From Eubacteriales bacterium (lineage in GTDB: Bacteria; Bacillota; Clostridia; Lachnospirales; Lachnospiraceae): a stretch of DNA of 64,000 nucleotides. The position numbers and the translations under genes were made by a program. This document shows positions 15,655-25,700 of the stretch, one piece after another. The DNA lies in the NCBI GenBank assembly GCA_030524545.1, contig JAUNGM010000002.1, positions 62,001 to 126,000 of the forward strand. The letters run 5' to 3'. The notes below the pieces were generated by a model. The model did not search any database. It saw only the letters and a program-made list of their open reading frames with translations, and was not told the origin of the DNA. Numbering within the stretch: position 1 is the first letter of the stretch; each line of letters begins with the position of its first letter.

Positions 15655-17163
15655 ATGACGAATATGATTATAGAAGGATTCAGTTCCATTTTGCTTAATC
15701 CCACCTGTCTGATGTGGATGGCAGTGGGAACCGTAGTAGGAATTATCTTCGGATCGATTCCGGGACTTACGGCGACAATGGCTATGGCCATGTTTATTCC
15801 GGTAACATATGCGTTAAGCGCAGAAGAGGGAATTGCTCTGCTGCTGGCTTTATATATCGGAGGAACCTCCGGCGGATTAATTTCAGCGATCTTACTGAAC
15901 ATCCCAGGTACCCCGGCTTCCATTGCCACCTGTCTGGACGGACGTCCTATGGCAGAGAAAGGGCAGGCCGGACGTGCATTAGGCGTGGGAATTGTATTTT
16001 CCTTCCTTGGCACCATCATAGGACTGCTGGCGCTGATGCTGATCTCGCCTACGCTTTCCTCTATCGCGATCAAGTTTGGACCTCATGAATATTTTGCAAT
16101 TACCATCTTCTCTCTGACTCTGATCATTACATTATCCAGTGAGAATCTGGTAAAAGGTCTGATCACCGGTGTGATCGGCCTGATCTTTGCAACGGTAGGG
16201 CTGGCACCCATTGATTCCACAGCACGTTATACCTTCGGGGTGACTTCTTTGAACAGCGGTTTTAACGTTTTGATCGTTCTTGTAGGTGTCTATGCAGTAT
16301 CTGAAATTATCGGAACAGCAGAAGCCCTGCACAGCGGAACACAGAAAGACCTTTCCGTATTGACGGATTTTAAGGTAAAGGGCTTCGGATTCACAATGAA
16401 AGAATTCGTTTCTCAGATCTGGGGAGCCATTCGGGCATCTGCAATTGGAATCGGCCTTGGAATTCTGCCCGGTATTGGAAACGGAACTTCCAATATGCTT
16501 GCATACACAGTGGCAAAGAATCAGTCAAAGAATCCGGAGAAATTTGGAAAAGGATGTATTGACGGTATTGTGGCATCAGAGACAGCGAATAATGCAACGA
16601 TTCCGGGAACCATCATTCCGCTTCTGACACTTGGAATTCCCGGAGATTCCACAGCAGCCCTGCTTTTAGGAGCTCTGGTCATGAAGGGAATCACACCTGG
16701 TCCGCTGATCTTCCAACAGAATGGTAAGGTAGTATATGCCATCTATGCGGCAATCGGTGTATCCGCACTTTTGATGCTGATCATTGAGTATTTAGGACTG
16801 AAATGGTTTGTAAAGATTTTAAAGGTGCCTACCCACATTTTAATGCCTCTGGTATTTGCACTGTGTATCGTGGGAGCTTTCGGCACAAACAACCGTGTAT
16901 TTGACTGCGGTGCGTTGGTATTCTTCGGGTTTGTGGGATATTTGCTGAAAAAGGGCGATTATCCGCTGGCTCCGCTGATCTTAGGATTTGTACTTGGTGA
17001 AATCATGGAGCTGAACTTCAGAAGAGCGGTATCCTACTCAAACGGAAATTATCTGGAGTTCTTTACCCATCCGATATCCTGCGTATTTCTAATTTTGGCA
17101 GTGTTCTCGATCGTGATGAACCTGAGAAGCATTTACAAAAAGAAAAAGCAGCAGGCTGCTTAA
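15655..17163 (+). CDS. tctA: Tripartite tricarboxylate transporter, large membrane subunit
   Basis: 502-residue permease with about twelve membrane helices. TctA motifs are clear: GSIPGLTATMAMAMFIPVTY (about 33-52), GGTSGGLISAILLNIPGTPASIAT and its partner NNATIPGTIIPLLTLGIPGDS about 225 residues later, the duplicated glycine/proline loops that form the transport path. It moves a carboxylate delivered by the TctC lipoprotein. AGGAGGAAAAACAG precedes the ATG. The substrate cannot be read from TctA; the neighbouring enzymes suggest a hydroxy or oxo acid. Confidence 0.95.
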   Translation: MTNMIIEGFSSILLNPTCLMWMAVGTVVGIIFGSIPGLTATMAMAMFIPVTYALSAEEGIALLLALYIGGTSGGLISAILLNIPGTPASIATCLDGRPMAEKGQAGRALGVGIVFSFLGTIIGLLALMLISPTLSSIAIKFGPHEYFAITIFSLTLIITLSSENLVKGLITGVIGLIFATVGLAPIDSTARYTFGVTSLNSGFNVLIVLVGVYAVSEIIGTAEALHSGTQKDLSVLTDFKVKGFGFTMKEFVSQIWGAIRASAIGIGLGILPGIGNGTSNMLAYTVAKNQSKNPEKFGKGCIDGIVASETANNATIPGTIIPLLTLGIPGDSTAALLLGALVMKGITPGPLIFQQNGKVVYAIYAAIGVSALLMLIIEYLGLKWFVKILKVPTHILMPLVFALCIVGAFGTNNRVFDCGALVFFGFVGYLLKKGDYPLAPLILGFVLGEIMELNFRRAVSYSNGNYLEFFTHPISCVFLILAVFSIVMNLRSIYKKKKQQAA

Positions 17164-17180
17164 TATAGGAGGAAAATGAG

Positions 17181-18158
17181 ATGAAAAAACAATTATTGGC
17201 AGGTTTATTGACTATAGCAGTAGCAGCAGCGGCGCTTACCGGATGCGGAAGCTCCGGTAAGGATGAAAAGGAATGGCCGGAAAAAGCAATTACCTTTGTG
17301 TGTCCCTGGTCTGCAGGCGGCGACACGGACTTTAATATCCGCACACTGGCAAAATATGTCGAGAAAGAACTGGACGCAACAATTACCATTGTAAATACCA
17401 CGGGCGGCGGCGGTTCTGTTGCATCCAATGATGTGAAGAACCAGAAAAATGACGGCTACACATTCCTGGCCTTTGATTCCGCAATTGCGTTGAACAAAGC
17501 TTCCGGTGTGACCGATTTCGGATACGAGGCTTTTGAGCCGGTGGCAATGTATGCAAAAAGTACCGGAGAATTTATTGTAGTGAGAGCCGATTATCCGGTG
17601 GATACGGTGCAGGAACTGGTTGATTATTCCAAAGAGCATCCGGGCGAAATCAAATTTGCGGCAAATACAGGCGGTACATCCTACTTTGCAGCCACCAAAT
17701 TAAAAGAGATTGGGGCAGACTTTAATATCGTTAATTCCGGCAGCTCCTCAGAGCGAGTGGCTTCTCTTCTTGGAAACCATATTGATGTCTCGATTAACTC
17801 TATGGGGGTGATCGAGCAGTACATAGAAACAGGGGAGCTGAAAGTTCTTGGAAATATGGCGACGGAGCTTCCGGAGGCATACAGTGATTATTCTCTTGTG
17901 AAGGATGAAGGAATCGATCTTGCGTATGACCTTGTTTATAATCTTCTGGCACCAAAGGATACAGATGCGGAGATTATAGAGAAATTAAGCAGCGCGATTG
18001 AAAAGGTTGTAAAAGAAAATGCAGACTATGCAGAGGAAATTAAGACCGCTTACGGACAGACCCCGTATGTTTTGACAGGCGAGGAAATGGTAAAGGCTTT
18101 TCAGGCTGAGGATGATATGTATATGGAATATGCTGACGAATTCCAGTCAGCTCAGTAA
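17181..18158 (+). CDS. tctC: Tripartite transporter substrate-binding lipoprotein (TctC/Bug family)
   Basis: 325 residues. An N-terminal lipoprotein signal with lipobox LTGC (Cys about 22) anchors it outside the membrane. The mature part is a Bug-family Venus-flytrap domain: ITFVCPWSAGGDTDFNIR (about 34-50) holds the loop that binds the proximal carboxylate, and the VNTTGGGGSVASNDV strand is family-typical. It captures the carboxylate for TctAB. AGGAGGAAAATGAG precedes the ATG and it follows tctA by 17 bp. Confidence 0.93.
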   Translation: MKKQLLAGLLTIAVAAAALTGCGSSGKDEKEWPEKAITFVCPWSAGGDTDFNIRTLAKYVEKELDATITIVNTTGGGGSVASNDVKNQKNDGYTFLAFDSAIALNKASGVTDFGYEAFEPVAMYAKSTGEFIVVRADYPVDTVQELVDYSKEHPGEIKFAANTGGTSYFAATKLKEIGADFNIVNSGSSSERVASLLGNHIDVSINSMGVIEQYIETGELKVLGNMATELPEAYSDYSLVKDEGIDLAYDLVYNLLAPKDTDAEIIEKLSSAIEKVVKENADYAEEIKTAYGQTPYVLTGEEMVKAFQAEDDMYMEYADEFQSAQ

Positions 18159-18177
18159 GATACAGGAGGAAATGCAA

Positions 18178-19380
18178 ATGCAGAATGAAGTAATCAAAGG
18201 TGCGAAGAGATTGGACAATATGTATTTTTCTCCGGTGCGTCAGGTGCTTGAAAAAGCGGCACAGATCGCACAGGCGGGACACACGGTGATTCCCTTCAGT
18301 GCAGGGGAACCGGATTTTGACACACCTTCGCAGATTAAAGAGGATACCATCAGGGCGATCGAGAAGAATCTGACCCACTATGCACCAAACAGAGGCGTGC
18401 TGGCTCTGCGGGAAGAGATCAGCAAGAGCTTTGAGACGCACTGCGGTGTTCACTATGATCCGGTGGATGAAATTATCCTGACAGCCGGAGGGGCAGAGGC
18501 AGTCAACAATGCATTCCTGGCCTTTGTGGATCCGGGAGATGAAGTAATCGTGTTTACCCCGGCATTTATGAATTATGAGAACATGATCGCCATGGCAGGC
18601 GGTGTCATGGTAGCCATTCCTTTGGAAAAGGAAGATGAATTTCAGATCAACATTGAAAAGGTAAAGGAAAAGATCACCTCCAAAACCAAGATGATCGTTG
18701 TAAATAATCCCTGCAACCCCACAGGCGTAGTCTACAAAAAGCAGGTACTTAAGCAGCTTGCCGAGCTGGCAGTCGCCCATAATCTTCTGGTATTTTCCGA
18801 CGAGATCTACAATGAGATCTCCTACGATGGGGAGGTTTGCTACTCCATTGCATCCTTTGAAGGAATGCGGGAACGGACCATCACCATGAATGGTTTTTCA
18901 AAAGCCTATGCTATGACGGGGTGGAGACTGGGAATCCTGGCGTCAGACAGGGATATTATTACAAAGCTGCTGAAAATTCACCAGTATACCACGACCTGCA
19001 CGCCGACCTTTATCCAGCATGGTCTGGTGACTTCCATGAACAGCAGCAGGACAAACAAGGAAAAAGAGGAGATGCTGAAAGCCTTTGCAAGGCGCAGGAC
19101 ACTTCTTCTGGAGGGCCTGGATGAGATTCAGAGCCTTTCCTATATCAAACCAATGGGTGCATTCTATGTGTTTGTGGATGTAAGCAGAACCGGCATGTCA
19201 GGAGAAGAATATGCAAACCGTCTTCTGGAAGAGAAGTATGTTGCCACAGTACCGGGAATCAAGCTTGGAAAAGAATGCGGAGATTTTATCCGGATCTCCT
19301 TTGCAACAAGTGATGAGAACATTAAAGAAGGCCTGAGAAGAATGAAAGAATTCGAGGCAGATTACACAAATAGAAAGTAG
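18178..19380 (+). CDS. Pyridoxal-phosphate aminotransferase, class I
   Basis: 400 residues of the fold-type I aspartate/aromatic aminotransferase family: PFSAGEPDFDTP (about 37-48), NNPCNPTGV, FSDEIYNEISYDG with the PLP-contacting Asp and Tyr, the Schiff-base Lys in GFSKAYAMTGWRLG, and the carboxylate-binding Arg in FIRISFA near the end. It transfers an amino group between an amino acid and a 2-oxo acid. ATG 18178 is chosen over 18172 because AGGAGG then has 8-nt spacing. It starts 19 bp after tctC and is followed 9 bp later by the aldolase gene, so its substrate is probably the imported compound or its product. Confidence 0.92.
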   Translation: MQNEVIKGAKRLDNMYFSPVRQVLEKAAQIAQAGHTVIPFSAGEPDFDTPSQIKEDTIRAIEKNLTHYAPNRGVLALREEISKSFETHCGVHYDPVDEIILTAGGAEAVNNAFLAFVDPGDEVIVFTPAFMNYENMIAMAGGVMVAIPLEKEDEFQINIEKVKEKITSKTKMIVVNNPCNPTGVVYKKQVLKQLAELAVAHNLLVFSDEIYNEISYDGEVCYSIASFEGMRERTITMNGFSKAYAMTGWRLGILASDRDIITKLLKIHQYTTTCTPTFIQHGLVTSMNSSRTNKEKEEMLKAFARRRTLLLEGLDEIQSLSYIKPMGAFYVFVDVSRTGMSGEEYANRLLEEKYVATVPGIKLGKECGDFIRISFATSDENIKEGLRRMKEFEADYTNRK

Positions 19381-19389
19381 GTAGAGAGA

Positions 19390-20289
19390 ATGAGAACAGA
19401 TTTTATAAAAGGAATTGTAGTGCCGATTTTAACACCAATTGATGAGAATGAAATGGTTGACGAGAAAAAACTCCGTGATCAGGTGGACTTTGTGATCAAC
19501 GGTGGTGTAGAAGGAATCCTGGCTTTTGGAAGCAACGGAGAATTCTACATGGTTGATGAGGATGAAATGGAAAGATCGCTGGAGATCATCATTTCTCAGG
19601 CAAATGGACGCGTGCCGGTGTACTTTGGTATTGGCGCAATCAAGACGAGAAAATGCATTGCCCTGGCAAAGATGGCAGAGAAAAAGGGCGCGGACGGCAT
19701 TTCCGTACTGCAGCCAATGTTCCTGAAGCCTACGGAGGATGAGCTTTATACCCACTTTGAGAGCATTGCAAACGCAGTTCCGAACCTCCCCATGCTCTTA
19801 TATAACAACCCGGGTAGAACCGGATATACCATGTCCGGCGCATTGGTGGAGAAGCTGGCAAGAAATGTAGAGAATATTGTGGGAATGAAGGATTCCAGCG
19901 GAGATATGACACAGACAGCCGAATTTATCCGGAGAACACTGGATCTGGATTTCAAGGTTTTCGGCGGAAAAGATACCCTGTTATTTGCATCCCTCTGCCA
20001 CGGTGCAGTAGGCGGTGTCTGCACAACCGCAAACTTTATGCCGGAACTGATCACTTCCATTTATGACAAATACATCGCCGGAGATGTAGAGGGCGCATTG
20101 AAGCAGCAGTTTATTTTAAACCCCGTCCGCCTGTCCATGGATAAAGCAAGCTTCCCTGTAGCTACAAAGGATATGGCAAATATGAGAGGAAGAGATGTAG
20201 GTGTTCCTTATCTTCCAAACAAGGCCACACCGAAGGGCGCTGCTTACGACGGAATGTACAGCAATATGAAGAGCGCAGGGCTGCTTTAA
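19390..20289 (+). CDS. DapA-family lyase (class I aldolase)
   Basis: 299 residues of the dihydrodipicolinate synthase / N-acetylneuraminate lyase family, which form a Schiff base with a 2-oxo acid (usually pyruvate). Visible are GSNGEFYM (48-55), Tyr138 in LLYNNPGRTGY and the Schiff-base Lys167 in GMKDSSGD. The GSNGE loop in place of the GTTGE of true DapA, and the catabolic neighbourhood, argue against lysine biosynthesis. Cleavage of a 4-hydroxy-2-oxo acid to pyruvate plus an aldehyde acid would suit the reductase downstream. It might equally be a dehydratase such as the 5-keto-4-deoxyglucarate type. Confidence 0.85.
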   Translation: MRTDFIKGIVVPILTPIDENEMVDEKKLRDQVDFVINGGVEGILAFGSNGEFYMVDEDEMERSLEIIISQANGRVPVYFGIGAIKTRKCIALAKMAEKKGADGISVLQPMFLKPTEDELYTHFESIANAVPNLPMLLYNNPGRTGYTMSGALVEKLARNVENIVGMKDSSGDMTQTAEFIRRTLDLDFKVFGGKDTLLFASLCHGAVGGVCTTANFMPELITSIYDKYIAGDVEGALKQQFILNPVRLSMDKASFPVATKDMANMRGRDVGVPYLPNKATPKGAAYDGMYSNMKSAGLL

Positions 20290-20416
20290 AAACGGAATAG
20301 AAAAAGAAATATCCAAAAACCGAATATGGAAAATTGAATATAGAAAGCAGAATAGAAAAACCAAATAGAAAAGCAGAATAAAAAAAAGAATAGAAAAATA
20401 TACGGAGGTAGTAAAA
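20290..20416 (+). repeat. A-rich degenerate tandem repeats between the aldolase and reductase genes
   Basis: Units like GAATAGAAAA or GAATATRGAAA recur about seven times between 20293 and 20400 with 5-18 nt spacing, before an ACGGAGG ribosome site. The stretch is nearly all purine on the plus strand and has no strong hairpin. Confidence 0.7.
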
Positions 20417-21301
20417 ATGAAAATCGGATTTATCGGACTTGGAATTATGGGAAAACCAATGAGCAGGAACTTACTGAAGGCTGGATATGAACTGGTGGTA
20501 TTTGACAGAAATATCAGTTCTATCAATGAAATTGTATCATGCGGCGCCAAAGCAGGCCAAAGCGGAGCAGACGTTGCTGCACAGAGTGATGTGGTCATTA
20601 CCATGCTTCCGAACTCCCCGCATGTGAAACAGGCCGTAATGGGAGAAAACGGTATCCTGGAAGGCGCAAAAGAGGGCCTGATCCTTGTTGATATGAGCTC
20701 GATCGCTCCGCTGGCATCCCAGGAAATCTGCAAAGCCTGCGCAGAAAAAGGCGTAAAAATGATCGACGCTCCTGTATCCGGCGGGGAACCAAAGGCAATT
20801 GACGGCTCACTGTCCATCATGGTAGGCGGAGATAAAGAGGTATTCGACCAGATGTACGATATGCTGATGGTAATGGGCGGAAGTGTTGTTCACTGCGGAG
20901 ATATCGGCGCAGGAAACACCACAAAGCTTGCAAATCAGGTAATCGTTGCATTAAATATCGCAGCAGTTTCAGAAGCGTTTATGCTCAGCACAAAAGCAGG
21001 TGTGGATCCGGAGAAAGTCTTCCATGCGATCAGAGGCGGTCTGGCAGGTTCCACAGTCATGGATGCAAAGGTGCCGATGATCACCGCAGGAAACTTTACT
21101 CCTGGATTTAAGATTGACCTTCATATCAAGGATCTTGGAAATGCACTGGAAACCGGACACGGCGTAGGCGCACCGCTTCCTCTTACCTCGTTTGTTATGG
21201 AAATGATGCAGAACCTTCATATGGACGGATATGGACAGAGTGATCACAGTGCTCTGGTAAAATATTATGAAAAATTAACCGGCACAGAGATCAGAAAATA
21301 G
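20417..21301 (+). CDS. garR: 2-hydroxy-3-oxopropionate reductase / 3-hydroxyisobutyrate dehydrogenase family
   Basis: Predicted NAD(P)H-dependent reductase of tartronate semialdehyde to D-glycerate, or of a related beta-hydroxy acid. The 294 residues show the dinucleotide loop GFIGLGIMGKPM (4-15), the substrate loop DAPVSGGEPKAIDGSL (117-132) and catalytic Lys170 in GAGNTTKLANQ, the full family set. Assignment as GarR rather than 3-hydroxyisobutyrate dehydrogenase is by context: glycerate kinase and a CdaR regulator lie 7 kb away and a DapA-type lyase is directly upstream. The two activities are not separable by eye. Confidence 0.82.
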   Translation: MKIGFIGLGIMGKPMSRNLLKAGYELVVFDRNISSINEIVSCGAKAGQSGADVAAQSDVVITMLPNSPHVKQAVMGENGILEGAKEGLILVDMSSIAPLASQEICKACAEKGVKMIDAPVSGGEPKAIDGSLSIMVGGDKEVFDQMYDMLMVMGGSVVHCGDIGAGNTTKLANQVIVALNIAAVSEAFMLSTKAGVDPEKVFHAIRGGLAGSTVMDAKVPMITAGNFTPGFKIDLHIKDLGNALETGHGVGAPLPLTSFVMEMMQNLHMDGYGQSDHSALVKYYEKLTGTEIRK

Positions 21302-21340
21302 TATTGGCCGGGGATTTATACAAGGAGGAGAAAGATAAAA

Positions 21341-22687
21341 ATGTCATACGTAGATAGAATCATTGCAGCGACAGAGGCAAAGAATGCAGATCAGCCGGAA
21401 TTTCTCCAGACCGTGCGGGAAGTATTAAATTCTCTCCGTCCGATCGTGGACAAGGACGAAAAATACGAAAAGGCCGGGATTCTGGAAAGGATCGTGGAAC
21501 CGGAGAAGACCGTGATGTTCCGGGTACCCTGGGTAGATGATCAGGGAAAGGTTCAGGTAAACAGAGGCTACAGAGTCCAGTTTTCCAGCAGTATCGGACC
21601 ATATAAGGGAGGACTTCGCTTCCATCCGTCCGTAAATATCAGTGTGGTAAAGTTTCTTGGATTTGAGCAGATCTTCAAAAATTCGCTGACGGGACTTCCC
21701 ATTGGCGGCGGCAAGGGCGGATCGGACTTTGACCCGAAAGGAAAATCCGATGGGGAAATGATGCGCTTCTGCCAGTCCTTTATGACAGAATTATACCGCT
21801 ACATCGGTCCGGATACGGATTGTCCGGCAGGAGATATCGGCGTGGGAGCCAGAGAGATCGGCTATCTTTACGGACAGTATAAAAGGATCAAGGGCTGCTA
21901 CGAGGCAGGAGCACTTTCCGGAAAGGGACTGGCCTACGGCGGTTCGCTGGGACGCAATGAAGCTACCGGATTTGGTGCGGTATATTTCACGGAAGAGTAT
22001 TTCCGGAAGATCGGAAGAAAGATCGAAGGTACAACATTCGCAATCTCCGGCTTCGGCAATGTATCTTGGGGTGTATGCAGAAAGATCAATGAATTAGGCG
22101 GAAAAGTCGTTACCCTGTCCGGCCCGGACGGATACATCTATGATCCGGACGGAGTCACCGGCGAAAAGGTGGACTATATGGTGGAGATGCGTGCATCCTG
22201 CAGGGATATGGTAAAAGATTATGCAGATAAATTCCATGTGGAATATCACCCGGGAGAAAAACCATGGGGAAGAGTGGGAGCAGATATTTATATGCCATGC
22301 GCTACACAGAACGATATTCACAGAGAAGATGCACAGAGGATCCTGGATGAGGGCAGCAGCCGGATACTGATCGAAGTAGCCAACATGCCTACGACACAGG
22401 AGGCTATGGATCTTTTGATGGAAAACGGAGTGGATGTCCTTCCTTCTAAAGCAGTGAATGCAGGCGGTGTGGCAGTATCTTCTCTGGAGATGTCCCAAAA
22501 TGCGGAACACCTTTCCTGGACAAAAGAGGAAGTGGACCAGCGGCTTCACCAGATCATGAAGAATATTTTCCATAACATTGATGATGCTGCCTCTGAGTAT
22601 GGATGCCCGGGAAATTATGTGGCCGGAGCAAACCTGGCAGGCTTCCAGAAGGTAGCGGATGCTATGCTTGCACAGGGAATCTGCTAA
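21341..22687 (+). CDS. gdhA: NAD(P)-specific glutamate dehydrogenase
   Basis: Reversible oxidative deamination of glutamate to 2-oxoglutarate and ammonia. The 448 residues match hexameric bacterial GdhA: GPYKGGLRFHP (87-97), IGGGKGGSDFDP (121-132) with catalytic Lys125, PAGDIGVGAREIGYL, and the Rossmann segment AISGFGNVSWG at about 228. AAGGAGGAG precedes the ATG. It closes the acid-catabolism cluster at a terminator 30 bp later. Beside an aminotransferase it could recycle 2-oxoglutarate and release ammonia from an imported amino compound, though it may simply be the general GDH of the cell. Confidence 0.95.
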   Translation: MSYVDRIIAATEAKNADQPEFLQTVREVLNSLRPIVDKDEKYEKAGILERIVEPEKTVMFRVPWVDDQGKVQVNRGYRVQFSSSIGPYKGGLRFHPSVNISVVKFLGFEQIFKNSLTGLPIGGGKGGSDFDPKGKSDGEMMRFCQSFMTELYRYIGPDTDCPAGDIGVGAREIGYLYGQYKRIKGCYEAGALSGKGLAYGGSLGRNEATGFGAVYFTEEYFRKIGRKIEGTTFAISGFGNVSWGVCRKINELGGKVVTLSGPDGYIYDPDGVTGEKVDYMVEMRASCRDMVKDYADKFHVEYHPGEKPWGRVGADIYMPCATQNDIHREDAQRILDEGSSRILIEVANMPTTQEAMDLLMENGVDVLPSKAVNAGGVAVSSLEMSQNAEHLSWTKEEVDQRLHQIMKNIFHNIDDAASEYGCPGNYVAGANLAGFQKVADAMLAQGIC

Positions 22688-22716
22688 ATTTGTTAAGAAT
22701 GGTTATGGTTATTTGT

Positions 22717-22752
22717 GAAAAAGCTCTCCGGTAAAAGGCCGGGAGCTTTTTC
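22717..22752 (+). terminator. Intrinsic terminator after gdhA
   Basis: GAAAAAGCTC-T-CCGG (22717-22731) pairs with CCGGGAGCTTTTTC (22739-22752) with one bulged T. The 3' arm itself carries the T-run. Confidence 0.85.
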
Positions 22753-22792
22753 GTGGTTATAGAAAAGAAGAAGGAGAGAAGGAGGGTGCAGG

Positions 22793-25700
22793 ATGAAATA
22801 TTCACCGGAAAAAGAAAAGGCAGTCATCATAGAAAACTATATCATCACCGGAACGGGGGTGAACTGCCGGGAAGTCTTAAGGCGTTGCCGTCCGGTTATG
22901 AAGGATCTGTGCGGTGATGCCATGGAACCGGAGGACTGGCTGAAGCATCTTTATCAAAAATGCCTGGCACGGTATTTTCCGGAAAATTTTCCTGATACGG
23001 GAAGTCCTGAGTTGGAAGTTGCCGAAGCATTTTATATGGAAGTTCTGCAGGAGTTGCTTTTGATCGAGCGCGGACAGATGGCTTTTGATCCCTGCCGTGA
23101 TTTTGCGTTTCTGACGGAGGAGGAGCTGGCCGGCAGCGAGATCAGGGAGGAGTACGGGCGTTTTATCCGTTGCTTCCGGGAACTGAAGATCTATGAATTT
23201 ATGAGAATTGCCAGAGACTGCACCCCGTTTAATACGCTTGGGCATATTGCGGGAGTACACCATGTAGCCATGTACATTGCGCGCCAGCTAAAGCATACTC
23301 CGCTGAAGATTGATCTGGCGCTGATCTCTTCTGCCGCAATCATTCATGATATCGGGAAGTTTGGCTGCAGGCCCCGGGAAATGAAGCGTGTTCCTTATCT
23401 CCATTATTATTATACGGATCAGTTTGCCAGAAGATTTCAGTTTGCGGATATCGGCCATACTGCGGCAAACCACTCCACCTGGGATCTGGAGCTGGAGAAT
23501 CTGTCCATAGAAAATCTGCTGCTGATCTATGCGGATTTCCGGGTGAAAAGTGTGAGGGATGCCAATGGGGAGGAGGTGATCCGGTTCTGGAGCCTGGATG
23601 ATTCCTACCAGGTGATTCTGGACAAGCTGGATAATGTAGATGAAAAGAAGCGTGTCCGATACCAGAAAGTATTCGGTAAGCTGAAGGATTTTGAGGATTT
23701 TCTGATCTTTCATGGCGTTTCCGTGGATCTAAAACAGGATTTCCGCGGAAAAGAAAAGGAGAAGCATACGGCACTTCTTACCATGGAGGAAGTGACGGAA
23801 AGAGTGAAATACCAGGCAATCGACTCCAACCTTACGATCATGCATCACATGAACCATTCTTCCAGATTCCTGAGCCTTTTGGAAGAAACCAGAAGTGAGA
23901 GCGAATGGCGGAACGTGCGTACTTACTTAAATATTCTGGAGGAATATTCTACGTATATGACCATGGCCCAGAAGGAGACGATCATCAAATTTCTCTATGA
24001 GATGATGATACACAGGGATGGAGATATCCGCAGGCAGGCAGCGCGAGTCACCGGAGAGCTGATCGCATCTTATGGGATCCGTTACCAAAAGGAGGTGCCG
24101 GAGGGGGCGCCCACCTTTGACACAGGCAATTCCGAGGTGGAAATGTGGTCATCCGTACTTCATACAATGTTGATTCCGGATCATAAGATTACGGAGCAGC
24201 ACAGGAGATGGCTGGGGTATGCCATGAAAAGAGTGTTTCAGACAGTCATGGATCAGATTGACAGGAATAAGAAAGGCACGGTCCTTCAGGTGCTGGTGGA
24301 GTATTACAGGAAGACGGATTGGGATGAACTGGTGCTTTTTCTCCTTATGGACTGCGCCGCGGATATTGCCTTTGACATATGTACCCGGGAGCAGAGAAGG
24401 ATCCTGCTGGACTTTACCGGAAAGATGCGGATACAGGAGAATGAGGAGCTTGAAACGGCAGCTATGCGCTTTTTGAAGCTTTGGCTGGAGCAGGGCTGGA
24501 AGCCGGAGAAGAACGAGCTGGAACAGATCCTGTCTAATCTGGAGATCCTGGAAAAGGACCCTGTCTGCTGCAGATATTTAAAGCATGAGATCCTGGCCCA
24601 TATGGAGGGAAAGGAGAGAGCGTTTCCCTTATCCGGGCAGGAAATTTCGCTTCTTTTTCAGGAGAACCAGAGGGTGGATACGCCCTGGATCTTTAAGCTT
24701 GTGAACCTTGAAATACTGAAAAAATACTGTAGAAAAAAAGGGCATGACCGTGTTTTTCAACTGGGAGCCCATCTTGCCAATATGCTGCAAAACAGTGACC
24801 GTATCGTCATTAAGCACAGAGTGGGAGAAGACCTGACAGAGATCTTTGGGGAATTGTCGGAAACAGAGCAGTATGAGATCGCCATGGAGCTGATGAAAGG
24901 ACTGGAGGTTGGGGAATATTCCACTTCCAAGTATATTCCGGAATATCTGGGACGGATCTTCTTTTATATGGAAGAACATGTTCAGACAGAACTGGTGGAA
25001 CAATTCTGCCGGATGGTTGACAGCGCCAATGGAAAGGTGGCGGTGGTAACGCTGGAAACTGTGGGAATGGTACTGCAGCAGTCCTTTATGCAGAAGGAAA
25101 GCGGGCATATCCGCCTGCAAAGGGAGACACTGGAAGGACTTCTTTTCCGGGGGATGGCGCACTATCAGGAAGAAATCAGTCAGGAAGGCTTCTATATTGT
25201 GGGCCACAGTATTTTCGGAAGTGAAAACATTTCTCTGGAGCAAAAAGTATCCTGCATCCGTTTCATGGGAAAAAAGCTGCTTACGCTGCTGAAATCCGCA
25301 AAAAAGGAACTGAAGCTTTACAGTACAGGAGCAGCGCTGAACCACATCTACCGTTTCTTGTCCGAATATCTGCTGCAGCATCAGATGGATGAAACCAGGG
25401 AAGAGAAGATTGCATTCTTTCCGGGAACCTTTGATCCTTTTTCACTGGGGCATAAGGAAATTGTGAAAGAGATCGTACGAAAAGGATTCGTGGTGTATCT
25501 GGCCCTGGATGAATTTTCCTGGTCAAAAAAGACGCAGCCATACAAAATTCGCAGAAAGATCCTGCAAATGTCTGTGGCGGATTTAAAAAACGTATATCTT
25601 TTCCCTGCGGAAATTCCTGTGAACATTGCAAATCCCGGGGATTTAAGAGTATTGAGAGAACAGTTCCCGAGCAAAGAGGTGTATTTGGTCGTTGGAAGTG

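Noticed and set aside
19390-20289. Calling the DapA-family gene dapA of lysine biosynthesis
   Set aside because: The loop reads GSNGE in place of GTTGE and the gene is inside a transport/catabolic operon, so only the family can be assigned.
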